Assembly: GCF_040954645.1 (NCBI RefSeq)
Contig: NC_092808.1
Span: 80,439,889-80,503,888, forward strand
Length of the DNA stretch: 64,000 bases
Reading direction: 5' to 3'
From: Diabrotica undecimpunctata
Lineage: Eukaryota; Arthropoda; Insecta; Coleoptera; Chrysomelidae
In this document: piece after piece, positions 12,560 through 23,847 of the stretch
Layout: the number at the start of each line of letters is the position of its first letter
Numbering within the stretch: position 1 is the stretch's first letter
The notes under the pieces: model-generated
Seen by the model: the letters and a program-made list of their open reading frames with translations, nothing else
Database searches by the model: none
What the model was told of the DNA's origin: nothing
Translations under genes and position numbers: made by a program

Positions 12560-13340
12560 ACTTATTTTATCATTATGTTCTGTCGGTAAAAGAATATCCG
12601 CTGCATTTTTCTTTGGAACTTAAGTAACTCAGGTTTTTATTTCCATCGAAGCACACATGCTTAAAGGTCTTTTAAGATCTTGCTGGAAGTAGTTGTTTGG
12701 TTTATATTGTTTATATTTGCGCAGTGTTCCACACAGGGTGGTATTTTTATCTAAGAGGTTTAGTAGGTTAACTAAATGCTGGAAAAAAAGTTATCGGTAG
12801 TTATTCTCTATCCTGCAGCTAAATGGTTTAACAAGTCCATTACTACCATTTGTCTTTAGCCTTTTTTAGGTTTGTTTGCTTTTTTGCCTAAAATTATACA
12901 TTTTATTATATGGCACTTTTTTCATGAAATAATTTACTAAAATAAATTTGCATATTGGCTGTATGTGGCGAACTACAACCAGACAAGCCCAAAATCTTTA
13001 AACCGTACTTGTCAGGAATACTCTTCATGTAAACCAGAAAAGGACCCTTGTCACGAAATGGGAGAAACTGCTCATCCCCACATAAGTGGATTTTTTTGCA
13101 ATTTAACACAAAACCATCTCTGATTGCGACAACTTTATCAGTACGTTATGTTTTTTCTCTTTCTTACCCATTTTTTAGTATAATTCGGCTTTTCTATTCA
13201 TCTCCAATAAAATCACATTCCCAATATCTTGCGAAAAAATAATTATTTAAAATCTTCTTTCGCCGTAGAAAATGGAGAATTATATCTAGTAATACCTGTT
13301 GAAACATTTTGTATGTTATAGATCTTCAAGCTATCTAAGA
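12560..13340 (-). pseudogene. piggyBac transposase relic A
   Basis: Reverse-strand translation gives the central DDE region of a piggyBac transposase. First comes LCGDEQFLPFRDKGPF and SIPDKYGLKI, which contains the first catalytic Asp (usually DEQxxPFRGR). Then ANMQIYF, and in another frame further down TTDNFFSSI (second Asp), a GTLRKYKQYKPNN block and a SMCASMEIK segment. Frameshifts and stops break it up, and neither TTAA end is identified. Confidence 0.7.
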
Positions 13341-13874
13341 GATTAATTATTGTTCAAAGGCGAGAAGAATTTATTTAAACACACAACGGGCGTTCCAACA
13401 AAGGCACAGTCGGACTAATTCACAGTAAAACTATTTATAATGTAGTGTTATATATTATCTAATATGCAGTTCAAAACTAATTTGACCATTACAATTGTTA
13501 CAGTTACGACTTTTACGATATATCGGATCACAATTAACAAGGTAATAAAAATAAGTAACTAGGTAACTTTTTATGAACTTCCCGTCACACTTTGTCTAGA
13601 CATTGGATTGGCTAAACTGTTTATAATAGGTAAAAAAAATCAGGTGTATGTATAAAAGCTGGTTAATACAATTGTCTACTATATTTAAAAATATTGACAT
13701 ATTTATAAAAATACTTTAATTTGCCATGCATTATATGCCGTACAAAATACAGTTGAAGTATTACATTAGTACAACAAATATTATATGAAATAGAAAAAAG
13801 CACAAAATAAATTAATTACATAATAAACAAGTTAGGTGTGTTAAAAAGCCGCTTTTTGCCATTGTCAATTAAAG
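13341..13874. other. Unassigned AT-rich DNA
   Basis: No gene is seen. It ends at the TTAACCCTT sequence that may be a piggyBac end. Confidence 0.4.
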
Positions 13875-13878
13875 TTAA

Positions 13879-14329
13879 CCCTTCTGTACCGTACGACTCA
13901 ACTATGCAAATGTACTGTTCGGCCCAATATGACCCAACTATGGTTTACGGTCCTTAATCGAAATAAAATAAGCTAATGATGCTAAACAAACCTTTATTAA
14001 CAAAAAATTATAGTTAATTAAACAAAAACTATGTTGCTAATGTAAATTAAACCTTATTAGAAAAAATAAAAGGCATTTTTTTCTTTCCCAGAAAAGCCTA
14101 AGAACAAATAACTACAAAATTTAATTTGAGATACAGTCCTGACAGTGATAAAATAAATTACGTTGCAAACCGTTCTGAAATATATCAGTTTTTAAATGAT
14201 AAAACTAAAGTTAGAAATTACTTTTGTTACTTTCTACACATAGTTATAGTGCTACCTTCAAGTCAACCGAGTAAACGTTACGTGAGTAAAAAAAATCACT
14301 TCATAGTATCTGTATCAATATTAATATAA
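13879..14329. other. Non-coding DNA between a piggyBac-like end and the LINE
   Basis: A 67-codon ORF (14126-14329) has no recognisable motif. It may include piggyBac 3' or LINE 5' untranslated sequence. Confidence 0.35.
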
Positions 14330-14429
14330 CCTATAACGTTCCGAAGAAATAGAAACAATCCAGTTTTTGGGTCAAAATCCACACCGGTTTTCGAATCGGT
14401 GATAGGGCCTGACTTAAAATTAATCAACC

Positions 14430-15557
14430 ATGATTTCGAATAAAACTATGAATACTACTCACACTTCATCTCACGTCTCATATTCCAGTGTTGTCAACAC
14501 ATTTAAAGATCCAACAAAAGAACAATCTATAGTACTTTCCAGTATTGAAGAAACTAAAGTTCATGAATACATAATCGCCGTTGGTTCACTAGTTGGTCCA
14601 CGTAACGTATCCTTCGCTTCCAGAATTGCCAACAATAGAATATGTCTATATCATTCATCTAAAAATGCAGTTGATTCACTACTACATTCACACAAATATG
14701 TTAATATAAAAGAAACACAAGTAGAAATAAGAAAACTTATCTCTCCAGCTCAAAGACTAGTCATATCAAACGTTTGTCCTAATGTTCCAAACACGTTAAT
14801 TGAACAAGAACTACATCAGATGGGTATAAACTCCATCTCAAAAATGACATTTCTAGGAGTAGGTATGCCTGAAAGCGAATACAACCATGTCTTGAGTTTT
14901 AGAAGGCAAATATTTATTACACCTTTAGACAATATGTCCATTCCTGATTCTTTCATTATCTCTTATGATAATACCAATTATCGTTTATACCTTTCTATAG
15001 AAGGATTTAAATGTACAAAATGCAAGACTATTGGTCATCAGGGAGCTGAATGCTCTAACCAAGCAAACCCCACTACTTCTAATATACATTCAGAAACTTC
15101 TCAAAACATATTACCTACAGTAAATACATCTAATAACCAAACAGAACTACAAAGGTCTGAAAAATCTAATTCATCCACTGCTAGTGCATACCCTGAAACA
15201 TTTCAAAACACAATAATTACAATAAAATCCTCTAATAACCAAACAGAACAAATTATGGAAACTGACAATAACCTGACAGGATCCATAAGTAATAGAAGTG
15301 AAACATCTTCCTTAAAAACTCCAACATCATCAATCTCAAACAACATCATAAATCCTACTCCAGTAGAAATAACACCAAATCCAATTACTACAAACGTCCC
15401 TAATCAACTACAAAAGTTTATCTCATCTTCTCCAGACATTAACGAAAATACCCCACAGACCGAGTCACAGATATTTACTTTTCCTGTAGTAAGCAAACCA
15501 AAAAAAAGTCAAAAAAGTCAAACAGAAATTCCCGCGAAGAACTTTTACTTTCACTAG
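14430..15557 (+). CDS. LINE ORF1 (gag-like nucleic-acid chaperone)
   Basis: A 375-residue uninterrupted ORF. ORF1 proteins of Jockey/I elements bind the element RNA and escort it in the ribonucleoprotein. Residues about 1-110 are unassigned. Residues about 105-190 (ISPAQRLVISNVCPNVPN...) resemble the RRM-like segment before the knuckle. A CCHC zinc knuckle, Cys195-X2-Cys198-X4-His203-X4-Cys208, is intact. The rest is a long Ser/Thr/Asn/Gln-rich low-complexity tail ending in lysine-rich sequence. It has only one knuckle, whereas many insect ORF1s have two or three. The open frame suggests a fairly young copy despite loss of the enzymatic ORF. Confidence 0.75.
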   Translation: MISNKTMNTTHTSSHVSYSSVVNTFKDPTKEQSIVLSSIEETKVHEYIIAVGSLVGPRNVSFASRIANNRICLYHSSKNAVDSLLHSHKYVNIKETQVEIRKLISPAQRLVISNVCPNVPNTLIEQELHQMGINSISKMTFLGVGMPESEYNHVLSFRRQIFITPLDNMSIPDSFIISYDNTNYRLYLSIEGFKCTKCKTIGHQGAECSNQANPTTSNIHSETSQNILPTVNTSNNQTELQRSEKSNSSTASAYPETFQNTIITIKSSNNQTEQIMETDNNLTGSISNRSETSSLKTPTSSISNNIINPTPVEITPNPITTNVPNQLQKFISSSPDINENTPQTESQIFTFPVVSKPKKSQKSQTEIPAKNFYFH

Positions 15558-16210
15558 AGTCAATTAAAGACAACGTAGAAAACAGATCACCACCGTTTAT
15601 CCTAAACTCTAATGAAATATGTGACTTTCTAGAAAACACAATATATGCCAAACATCCTCAAATAACCTTTCCTTCGATCATTAAGAAAGGAAGCGGCTTT
15701 TATTTGGGTACCTTCACATACCCAACGGGTATTTACGGAAATGAAAAAGCAGATCAACTGGCTAACAAAAGTCGAATGAACTCAAACCATCCTGCAAAAT
15801 TGTAGACATATTCGTACACCGATCTAAAAAACCTGATTAAAATCCACTGTATTAATACTTGTCAAAAGTATTGGGAAAAATTAGGTACTAAATTAAATGT
15901 AATTTGCCCAAAAATAACTGATGTCCTGGAGACTCCTTTAAACAGAAAAAACCAAGTCATTATAAATCGTCTAAGAATTGGCCATACTGCCTTAATACAC
16001 AAATACGTAATAACAAAAGAACCACTACCTATCTGCTCCAGCTGCTCTAACCCACTGACTGTCAAACATATCTTGCTTGATTGTCCTCAATTCATGGAAA
16101 AAAGAAGATCCCACGGATTCACAGATGATGATCTCAATACAGTTCTCACCAAAAAAATTTCAACAGTGTTAAGCTTTTTAAAAGACATCAAGTTATTCAA
16201 TTTTATTTAA
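15558..16210 (+). pseudogene. LINE ORF2 remnant: RNase H tail only
   Basis: After a short ORF1-like stretch (NSNEICDFLENTIYAKHPQ) the sequence jumps near 15690-15730 to an RNase H C-terminus. The WVPSHT block is in one frame and GIYGNEKADQLANKS in another, showing a frameshift. A stop follows (NHPAKL then TAG), then NRKNQVIINRLRIGHTALIH, ICSSCSNPLTVKHILLDCPQ (the Cys/His motif typical of Jockey/I tails) and LSFLKDIKLFNFI. All of the endonuclease and RT is deleted. Confidence 0.7.
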
Positions 16211-16424
16211 TGTAATATTTCATGTATTTGTTATATTATCCACTAATAACCCTGCGCGGTTGAGGTGGTTTTGTGTTTAAATAAAAAAAAAACTTTAATT
16301 TAGTTCACAACTGGTACAGTAATAAAAAGAATGGGTTTTACAAATATAGTTGTGACATATATAACATAAAATATGAGTCTTGTTATCGTTTTTAGATCAA
16401 AATGTACAGTGTACTCGTTTAGCT

Positions 16425-18045
16425 CGGAGTTGGATTGCCCATAGGCCGTTCACTAGAATTTTCATCTTCTCTACTTGCGTCTGTTCATGTTATTTTTACT
16501 AGTTCTTGTGAGTCTTTAGTTCTTGGTAAATTTTTTCTGGAAAGAATAAGTAGTTTCACCAGTGTTTTTCCCAATTCCTCAAGAAAAATTTGCCGTTTTG
16601 TAAGTTTGTTGGTGTTCCATTGGGGATTTATTGATGTCCATAAAACGAACGCGTTACAGCCAGAAATGTCCAGCATATTATAAAAAAATTATAGACCAGC
16701 GATTTGTCTTCCTCCTACATGTATATGTACCAACAGGCTAATCTAGATAGTTGGCACTACCCTGGGGTCTTCTGGCCTAGTATCCTACTCGGCCTAAAGA
16801 TGCCAGGGTGTCTTGTTCTACGACGAAGATGTCCAAAAAAGATTTCCCCTACTGTTGCCTGTCAGAATTCAATGGATACCTTCTTAGGCTCTTACTGAAA
16901 TTTGACAATATGGCAATTAAAAAAAAAGCTGATCTAGAGTATCCACTACTCCCTTACTGGAATTGTAATCTAAAACAAATTGGGGTTTTTTTGTCATTTC
17001 TGTCACTAATAGCCTTATCATGATGCAAAGTACTCATACGAATAACATTTTTATTCTTTTTAGGAATATAGTTTACAACAGTGGTATCTTGCGTGAAGTA
17101 AAAAGACAAACTATGAACTTCTTTATTCGCAATTTGTGCTGGAAGTTTTTTTTCTAGTCCGCAGCATTGTATTTTTTCTTTTTAAGAGGAGTTTTTCTAA
17201 ACTGTATGATGTAAAAAAGTTGTCACAAGTAATATTGTAGCCTTTCAAATCCCTACACAAGTCGCACGCCACACGCATTCCCTGATTCCGTTCCGGCATG
17301 GCACCTGCTTCCTTTCCTGTATAGATCTGCAATTTTAGAGCATACGAACTTTTACTGTCACATAAAGCTCAAATTTTTATGCCATATTTCGCTGGTTTGC
17401 TTGGAATGTACTGCTTGAAGGGACAGCGGCCTTAAAGCTCGTCTTAATTGCTCGTCAACGCTAACATTTTCACCAGGGTTAAAAAATTGTTGTAGATTTT
17501 CTACTCATTTTCCCCAAATTTCACGTATTGCAGCTAATTTATCAGTACGTCTCTTATCCTGTCTAGTAGTCTTGTTATCAAAACGTATTACTTGCGAAAT
17601 TTTTGTAAATACTTACAGGGACATTGTTGCTCGAAATACACTACGACCCGTTTCTTCATTCCACAAACCATTTAGTTGATTCACCATGAGACAATGTATG
17701 CTTTAAAACCCATTTTATCCAAGTTTTTCCAGTTGGTTCCAAAAACACGCTGTCCTTCCATGTTGGTAACATTTATAATTTGGTTTGTAACTATGTCAAA
17801 AAAGAGTGGGTCAAATGAATTTTTGATATCGAAAATTCATGCACATGCGTAACTAGTGAAGCATTATTTACAACATTGGCCGTGGAAAAACGACCCCGTT
17901 GATAAGGAGGATCGAGAGACCACTGGATATTACCGTTTTTTGAAGAAACTGTTACCTACATATCAATATTTGTAATATATTCGAGGATTGTACGTTTGGT
18001 GTAATTAGACCGTGGAACTTTATTTAAACTATGACTGGCTGGCAT
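16425..18045 (-). pseudogene. piggyBac transposase relic B
   Basis: Starting at 18045 (MPASHSLNKVPRSNYTKRT) one reads in order QWSLDPPYQRGRFSTANVV (N-terminal piggyBac signature), a TWKDSVFLEPTGKTWIKWV region, SVDEQL with GRCPFKQYIPSKPAKYGIKI (first catalytic Asp), LQIYTGKE, VACDLCRDLKGYNITCDNFF (second Asp), LDYNSSKGVVDTLDQL (third Asp) and NAFVLWTSINPQWN. The order and length match a full transposase of about 540 residues, but multiple frameshifts and stops make it inactive. About 200 bp near 16.69-16.91 kb reads poorly and may be foreign. It lies head-to-head with relic C. Confidence 0.8.
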
Positions 18046-18517
18046 TGTTTATCACAATAACGCTATTTGGTAGTAAATTTGGCAATAACCTGGCAAACCA
18101 ATTCTTGAAAAATTTTAACGTGGTATCATCATGGTAGTCGACACGGGAGTCCTAATGTTTTTACCATGACAATGCTAAATCATCGGAAATAAAACCATTT
18201 CTTGCCAGTGCATGGGTTATATATTATAATAGTAATGAGTTTAAAGTTTTTGTTGTCCAACGGCCAGAAAAATTCACCCTATCATAATTTGAGTCTCATT
18301 AAGAAAACCAATTTCTCTTCTACCTTCTCTGTATATAAATTTGAAGTAAGAATTCCATCTTTTACTTACAGTCGATAATCTGAATGCCACTATTCTGAAT
18401 TTTCTTCCATAAAAGTTGTTTTTATTCAGATTAGTTGACATAGTTATGAAGCAGGATAACGTAGTCAACTATACTACGGTGTTTTTGAATTCCATTCAGT
18501 TTGAATTCCAGTGTACC
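18046..18517. other. Spacer between head-to-head piggyBac relics B and C
   Basis: No terminal TTAACCC motif is visible here, so the 5' ends of both elements are either decayed or nested. A 64-codon ORF at 18274-18468 (-) has no known motif. Confidence 0.4.
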
Positions 18518-19129
18518 ATGGCAGCGAACTCTCTAGAACCCTCTAGCAGCGAAGAATCGAATTCATATCAGGAACTTTTGGAATCAGATGAACCGTCGAA
18601 TGATTTACAATCCAGAACCGACTTTTTACAAGTAGAAGGGGATGTGAACATATTCAAAGGAAAGAATGGTTTTCAGTGGCAGGGAGCAGAGCCTCCGAGA
18701 AATACAAGGCCACAAAACCAAAACAGAATTACGAGGCCTAACAGCGGTAAGCAGGGCTCTGGGAAATAGCCCTTCTAAATTAGATATTTGAAAGTTGTTG
18801 ATTACTGATGAAATGTTGGAACAAATTGTAACATGGACAAACCAAAAAATTATTATAATGAGAGAAAAGTTATCTGATTCGACTAATACATCAAACTATA
18901 GAAGTACAAATATAGGTGAGTTGAAGGCTTTGCTTGGCCTTTTTATACTATCTTCAATTATAAAATCTTCTAATGATGATATGCTTCAACTGTTTTCTAA
19001 AGATGTTTTGGGTCGGCCAATATTCAGAATGACGATGTCGTCTGTCGATACTTTTGTTGTGTCGTATATTTAACAATAACATGGATCGCGAAGAGCGGAA
19101 AAAACTGCTAAAACAGCGGCTATTTCAAA

Positions 19130-19180
<51 letters not shown>

Positions 19181-20050
19181 TCAGGGAAAGATTCGGATGG
19201 TGTTGGACTTTCAGAAGAAGAACTGAAGCTTTCCAAGATTGCTCAATGTGTCATTTAACTATCTAAACCAATAGAGGACTTAGAGGACTCTAACCGAAAT
19301 ATTACTGCTGACAACTATTTTTCTTCAATAGAGTTAGTCACAGAGTTGCAAAAACGCCACCTCACGTATGTGGGTACAGTAAAAAAAATAAGCGAGAAGT
19401 TCCTTTGGAATTCCAGGCTAATAAAAGTAGGGAAATTGGTAAAAACTCTATGGTTTCTCCAATGACATAACCTTGATATCATATGTACCGAAAAAATAGA
19501 GCTGTTCTTTTATTATCCTCTATACATCACAGCAAAGACAATAAATTAGGAAAACCAGAAATAATTCGATACCATAACAGTACAAAATCGGGAGTTGATG
19601 TTTTAGACATGAAGTGTGCCAATTATAGTGCAAACCGCTGGACAAGGCGTTGACCCTTAGCTGTATTTTATACACTTATAAATATAAGTTCAATCAACAG
19701 TTACATTCTTTATCTTTGTTACAAAGATAATAAATTTTTTCCACGTTTTAAATTTGTAAAAGATTTGGCCTTTGAACTAATTCAGCCTCATTTAAAGCAA
19801 AGACTTGAAACAAATCTTCCCCGAGACCTTAGAAAGCAGATATAGTTTTATTTGGGAATAAATCCTGAAGTGCCTGTCGAGAATATCGGCGACAATATTC
19901 CATATGATAAGCTTCTCAAAAGAAAATTGTGTAGCATTTGTCCATTATCAAAAAATGAGGAAGACAAATTATAAATGTGTGCGTTGCTCAAATCCTATTT
20001 GTTTGGAGTGTAGTAGAAAGGATTGCGTTACCTGTCTTCAAAATTTGTAG
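18518..20050 (+). pseudogene. piggyBac transposase relic C, interrupted by (TA)n
   Basis: The start at 18518 (MAANSLEPSSSEES) has the acidic, Ser-rich leader usual for piggyBac; an in-frame ATG 102 bases upstream is less likely. Then come FQWQGAEPP, LITDEMLEQIVTWTNQKI and NIGELKALLGLFILSS. The coding line is interrupted by a (TA)n tract at 19136-19179. It resumes with LSEEELKLSKIAQ, NITADNYFSSIELVTELQ (second catalytic Asp), KNRAVLLLSS, STKSGVDVLDMK (third Asp) and ends in a Cys-rich finger, [20 protein letters not shown]. The first-Asp block DEQ..PFRGR is not found and seems deleted, probably at the TA tract. Several frameshifts and stops are present. Confidence 0.8.
19136..19179. repeat. 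(TA)n tract 7 inside a piggyBac gene
   Basis: A 44-bp TA run that replaces the middle of transposase relic C. Confidence 0.95.
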
Positions 20051-20081
20051 GTAGCTGTAGTATATTTTTTGTTTTATCTAG

Positions 20082-20194
<113 letters not shown>

Positions 20195-20434
20195 TGTGTA
20201 CTTAATTACGCCTGATAATGTTGTTTTCTATATTACACATTTTGTTTTATGTAAGTATTATGTATGAATAAGTTTTTTTTGATCGTTTATACCTAATAAA
20301 CCCTTTAATATTTTGCTTTTCTCTTCAAATGATACATTTGTTTTTGATTTATTTCAATTTTTACCTATACTGGTCCAATAGAGCATATGTTTCGCATTAG
20401 CAATAAAAGTACTATGTTTCGGGTTAAGGGTTAA

Positions 20435-20545
20435 ACGAAAGTATCATTTTATTTTAAAAGTTTACAATTTCCCGTGCGTTTGGCTTTTGTAATGACAATA
20501 AACAAATCACAAAGTCAACCACTGGAATTTTGTGAAAGTAATTAG
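20435..20545 (+). pseudogene. Helitron PIF1-like helicase C-terminal scrap
   Basis: A 36-codon stretch reads TKVSFYFKSLQFPVRLAF then VMTINKSQSQPLEF, matching the conserved LQFPVRLAFAMTINKAQGQ end of Helitron helicases. The open segment begins right after the TTAA that closes the piggyBac-like right end, suggesting piggyBac inserted into a Helitron. It stops at TAG 20543-20545, and the rest of the Helitron is not recognised. Confidence 0.7.
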
Positions 20546-22079
20546 TTAATTAAGATTATCCATGATTCGTGCATGGACAATTTTGAGTATATAACTTTTG
20601 TCTTTATGTGTAAGTCTACGATATGTAGGTGAGTGTATGCCATGTTTATTAAAAAATCTACAGTTAATGGTATAAAAATGTCATTTCTCAGTTGATCCGC
20701 AGATATTTATTTAATGTTTTTTTACACCTATCCGGTTGTTCTATCTATCTATATGACATTACTCATTAGTGGCCTCGTTTAATATAAACACTTAATAATC
20801 AGGCCTTTCCTGCGCGGAATTCTGCTCAGAGTAAAACTAACTTCCAGGAAAGTCACATACTGGCACGACTTTGTTTGGTTATGATAATGGGTTTGAATAA
20901 TTCATAGCTAAAAGTGGTGATAATTAACCGTAGTTTTTAAATATTTTTAAATCTCTATATTAACTTTCTTAAAATTAAATCACGAAAGACGGTAATATAT
21001 TTCAACCTCTCTATACTTGGACTATTTTAATCCTTAGAAACGTATTCCTCATTGATATTTCTAATCCGATGCTACAATATTCTCAAATCTTCTTTATTAA
21101 TTCCCGAATCCTTTCACGAACAGACTTCTCTTATCAGTCACATTTCATTTCAATCGAATCACCTTTTCCCAATCCTATTCAATTAAAGCTTGGCAATTGA
21201 CAAAAATCTCTTTTCTATAGGGTTAGTCCCTGAATAAGTTAGATTTTTTTCAATCGTTTAATCAAGAAGTAAATACGACTAAAAGAGACCTTTCATCTTA
21301 AAAACACTTTAGGAAAATAAATTAAAGCTGCTGCAATAAACGTAGTATGTTCCGGAGCACGCAGACTTTATTTACTATCCATTTACCTCTCATTTCCATT
21401 TGACGGCATGCGTTTAACAAGTTTATGCTTGACGTTTATATTTAGGATACAAGACGAGATTTTGTTTTGGAAAAATCTTATACGTTAATAATATACTATA
21501 CTGTAGTTGTCGTTGTTCCCAGTTCTTTGTAAAAATGTTCTTCAAAGCTAATTTTGAAATCAGCGCTAATTAAAAATTAAGGAAAGTAAAGAGCAAAGTT
21601 GGAAAATAAAAAAAATATTATATTTAATTCGCAAGGAAAATGCAAAGGTTCCTATTAAAGTTAAAAAATTTAAAAAATTCAAATGGTCAAAGAATATAAA
21701 AAGGAAGATAACTTTGATGAGATTAGATGAAACTTAATTAACTAGATAAAAAAATTACTTCATGAAAACTGTAGAGTGGCAATTAAAATATGTATTATTT
21801 TATTTATGTTTATTAAAATTTCCTGTCTTACTTAAATCAGATCAAGAATAAATATTTATTGTAATATGCAGGGTCAATTTAAACTATTTAGATAATATTA
21901 TAAAGGATATAATATTTGACTTATTAATGAAATTATAGTTTATGTTTGATGTATAATACTGAATCACACAGAAAAATCATACCAAATTTGAGCAAATCAA
22001 ACATATTTTGTTCTTATGTATCCCCAAATGCTTCCAATCAGCTTTTTTTTACCTATAGAAACCACAGGAAATGTAACAC
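20546..22079. other. Unassigned AT-rich DNA
   Basis: I recognise no coding motif, repeat or RNA in this 1.5 kb. Confidence 0.4.
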
Positions 22080-22435
22080 ACAGTTAAATTGAGACAATCA
22101 TTTGCCAAATCGTTTTCGAACCTCGCCATGACATCACCACAAACCAGAATAAGATCAGAACTAATATCGAATTCATTAGAATTACAGCGACTAAGATGGG
22201 CAGGCCACGTGCACAGACTACATAATGATAGACTGGTAAAACTGGTATGGGAAGAGCAAATTATTCCCACGGGCAAAAGACCACTCAGACGTCCCAGAAT
22301 GCGATAGAGAGATAACATCCAAGCAGATCTCCGGAAAATGAACATTCCATTTGACCCTAGGTTGATGGAAGACCGAACAAATTGGAAAAAAGTTGTACAG
22401 TCAGCCAAGACCCACCCAGGGTTGTAGCGCTACGT
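22080..22435 (+). pseudogene. LINE 3' end (RTE-like tail)
   Basis: Frame at 22089 reads LQRLRWAGHVHRLHNDRLVK, GKRPLRRPRMR, a stop, then RDNIQADLRKM and WKKVVQSAKTHPGL before the stop. This is the canonical C-terminus of insect RTE/CR1-like ORFs (LRWAGHVxRM...GxRxxGRPRxRW). The Trp that should follow RPRMR is a stop codon here. The element ends in short ATG repeats. Confidence 0.75.
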
Positions 22436-22452
22436 AATGATGATGATGATGA
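22436..22452 (+). repeat. (ATG)n tail of the LINE
   Basis: About four to five ATG units at the expected 3' terminus, the kind of short-repeat tail seen on RTE-like elements. Confidence 0.75.
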
Positions 22453-22689
22453 ATCATTTGCCAAGGAAAACCAGCGTCAACAGAACTTTTCTTTCTGTTC
22501 ACATAAAAAAACTTTATGTTTTTAACATCTTTAAAGATCGTTTCTAATATATAAACTACCTAAAATTCTCAAAACTTATATTTAACTTCGTCATATTGTC
22601 AGTTCATATCCTATCCAACGTGGCCGTTAATAAAATATTTGGCTACAGTCTACATGAAACCCTAATACTCTGAGGTATTGTAATTTAGG
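22453..22689. other. Unassigned spacer between LINE fragments
   Basis: Nothing recognised. Confidence 0.35.
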
Positions 22690-23040
22690 AGTAAAAATTT
22701 ACAAGAAGCAGAATTTGGAGTCCGGTCATGACCAACCAACCAGAAGAATTAATAATTACAATTGCACAAACAACTATAGAACAAGTAAAAGGATAATATG
22801 TATATTTGTGACATCTAGTTAAATTAAATAAAGAAAATCAGACCTGAGAAATAAGAAGAAGGATACGGTTGGCTTGGATATCCTTCGGAAAACTTTCCTT
22901 TATACTAAAAAATAGAAAATAACCCCAATATATAAAAACAAGAGTCTTCAACCAATGTATACTTCCTGTTCTCACCTACAGTTTTTAAACTTGGACGTTT
23001 ACAAAGGAAAACATGGAAAAAATAGCAAAGGCCCAAAACG
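22690..23040 (+). pseudogene. LINE reverse transcriptase thumb fragment
   Basis: In shifting frames: EIRRRIRLAWISFGKLSFIL, TRVFNQCILPVLTYSF, TWTFTKENMEKIAKAQNAME. This matches the region after YADD in insect LINEs (RIRLAWAAFGKL...VFNQCILPVLTYGAETWTLT). It is cut off sharply at the AMER block, where a perfect hairpin palindrome begins. Confidence 0.75.
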
Positions 23041-23069
23041 CCATGGAAAGGCATTTGCCTTTCCATGGC
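23040..23069. repeat. Perfect 14-bp-arm hairpin at a LINE break
   Basis: GCCATGGAAAGGCA, a TT loop, then TGCCTTTCCATGGC. The left arm is LINE coding sequence and the right arm its inverted copy, consistent with a snap-back join during truncation. Confidence 0.9.
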
Positions 23070-23254
23070 AATTCATTATGAATTTCTACAAAATTAAATA
23101 AAATTAAAATATTTTACTTCATAACTATATAATTTTATTAAGTTAAATTTTAATGTTTTGCAAATTTGAAAATTTAATGGATTAAGTTTTTATACTAGTT
23201 TTATACAATGCTATTTAATTATAATTTCATTGTATTTACTGATACCATATTTTA
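23070..23254. other. Unassigned AT-rich DNA before a hammerhead-like motif
   Basis: It may be the body of a short PLE-type tail whose 3' end is at 23330. Confidence 0.3.
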
Positions 23255-23300
23255 GCATATCCTGAAGAAGCAAATAAATTTTGCGAAAGCTTGATAAAGA
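23255..23300 (+). ncRNA. Hammerhead-like motif, solitary
   Basis: CTGAAGA at 23262-23268 (canonical CTGATGA), stem II GCAAA/TTTGC (23270-23274 with 23280-23284), then GAAAGC at 23285. It lacks the GAAACGTC seen elsewhere, so catalysis is doubtful. The following sequence up to the (TA)n tract resembles a PLE-type tail. Confidence 0.4.
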
Positions 23301-23392
23301 ACAAAGAGTTTCACTTTCCTGCCCTATTAATGACTGCAACCTCATAATAAAACTTTATTTTACATAACGTGTCAGTCAATAATACGTAACTA

Positions 23393-23837
<445 letters not shown>

Positions 23838-23847
<10 letters not shown>

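Larger units (their letters stand above)
14330..16291 (+). mobile_element. Internally deleted Jockey/I-type LINE
   Basis: An intact ORF1 (14430-15557) is followed directly by the C-terminal RNase H and tail of ORF2, ending in a poly(A)-like run AATAAAAAAAAAAC at 16279-16291. Endonuclease and reverse transcriptase are absent. The 5' boundary is approximate and no target duplication was found. Confidence 0.7.

Noticed and set aside
22049..22408. A 119-codon minus-strand ORF
   Set aside because: Antisense to the LINE C-terminal LRWAGHV block and without independent support.
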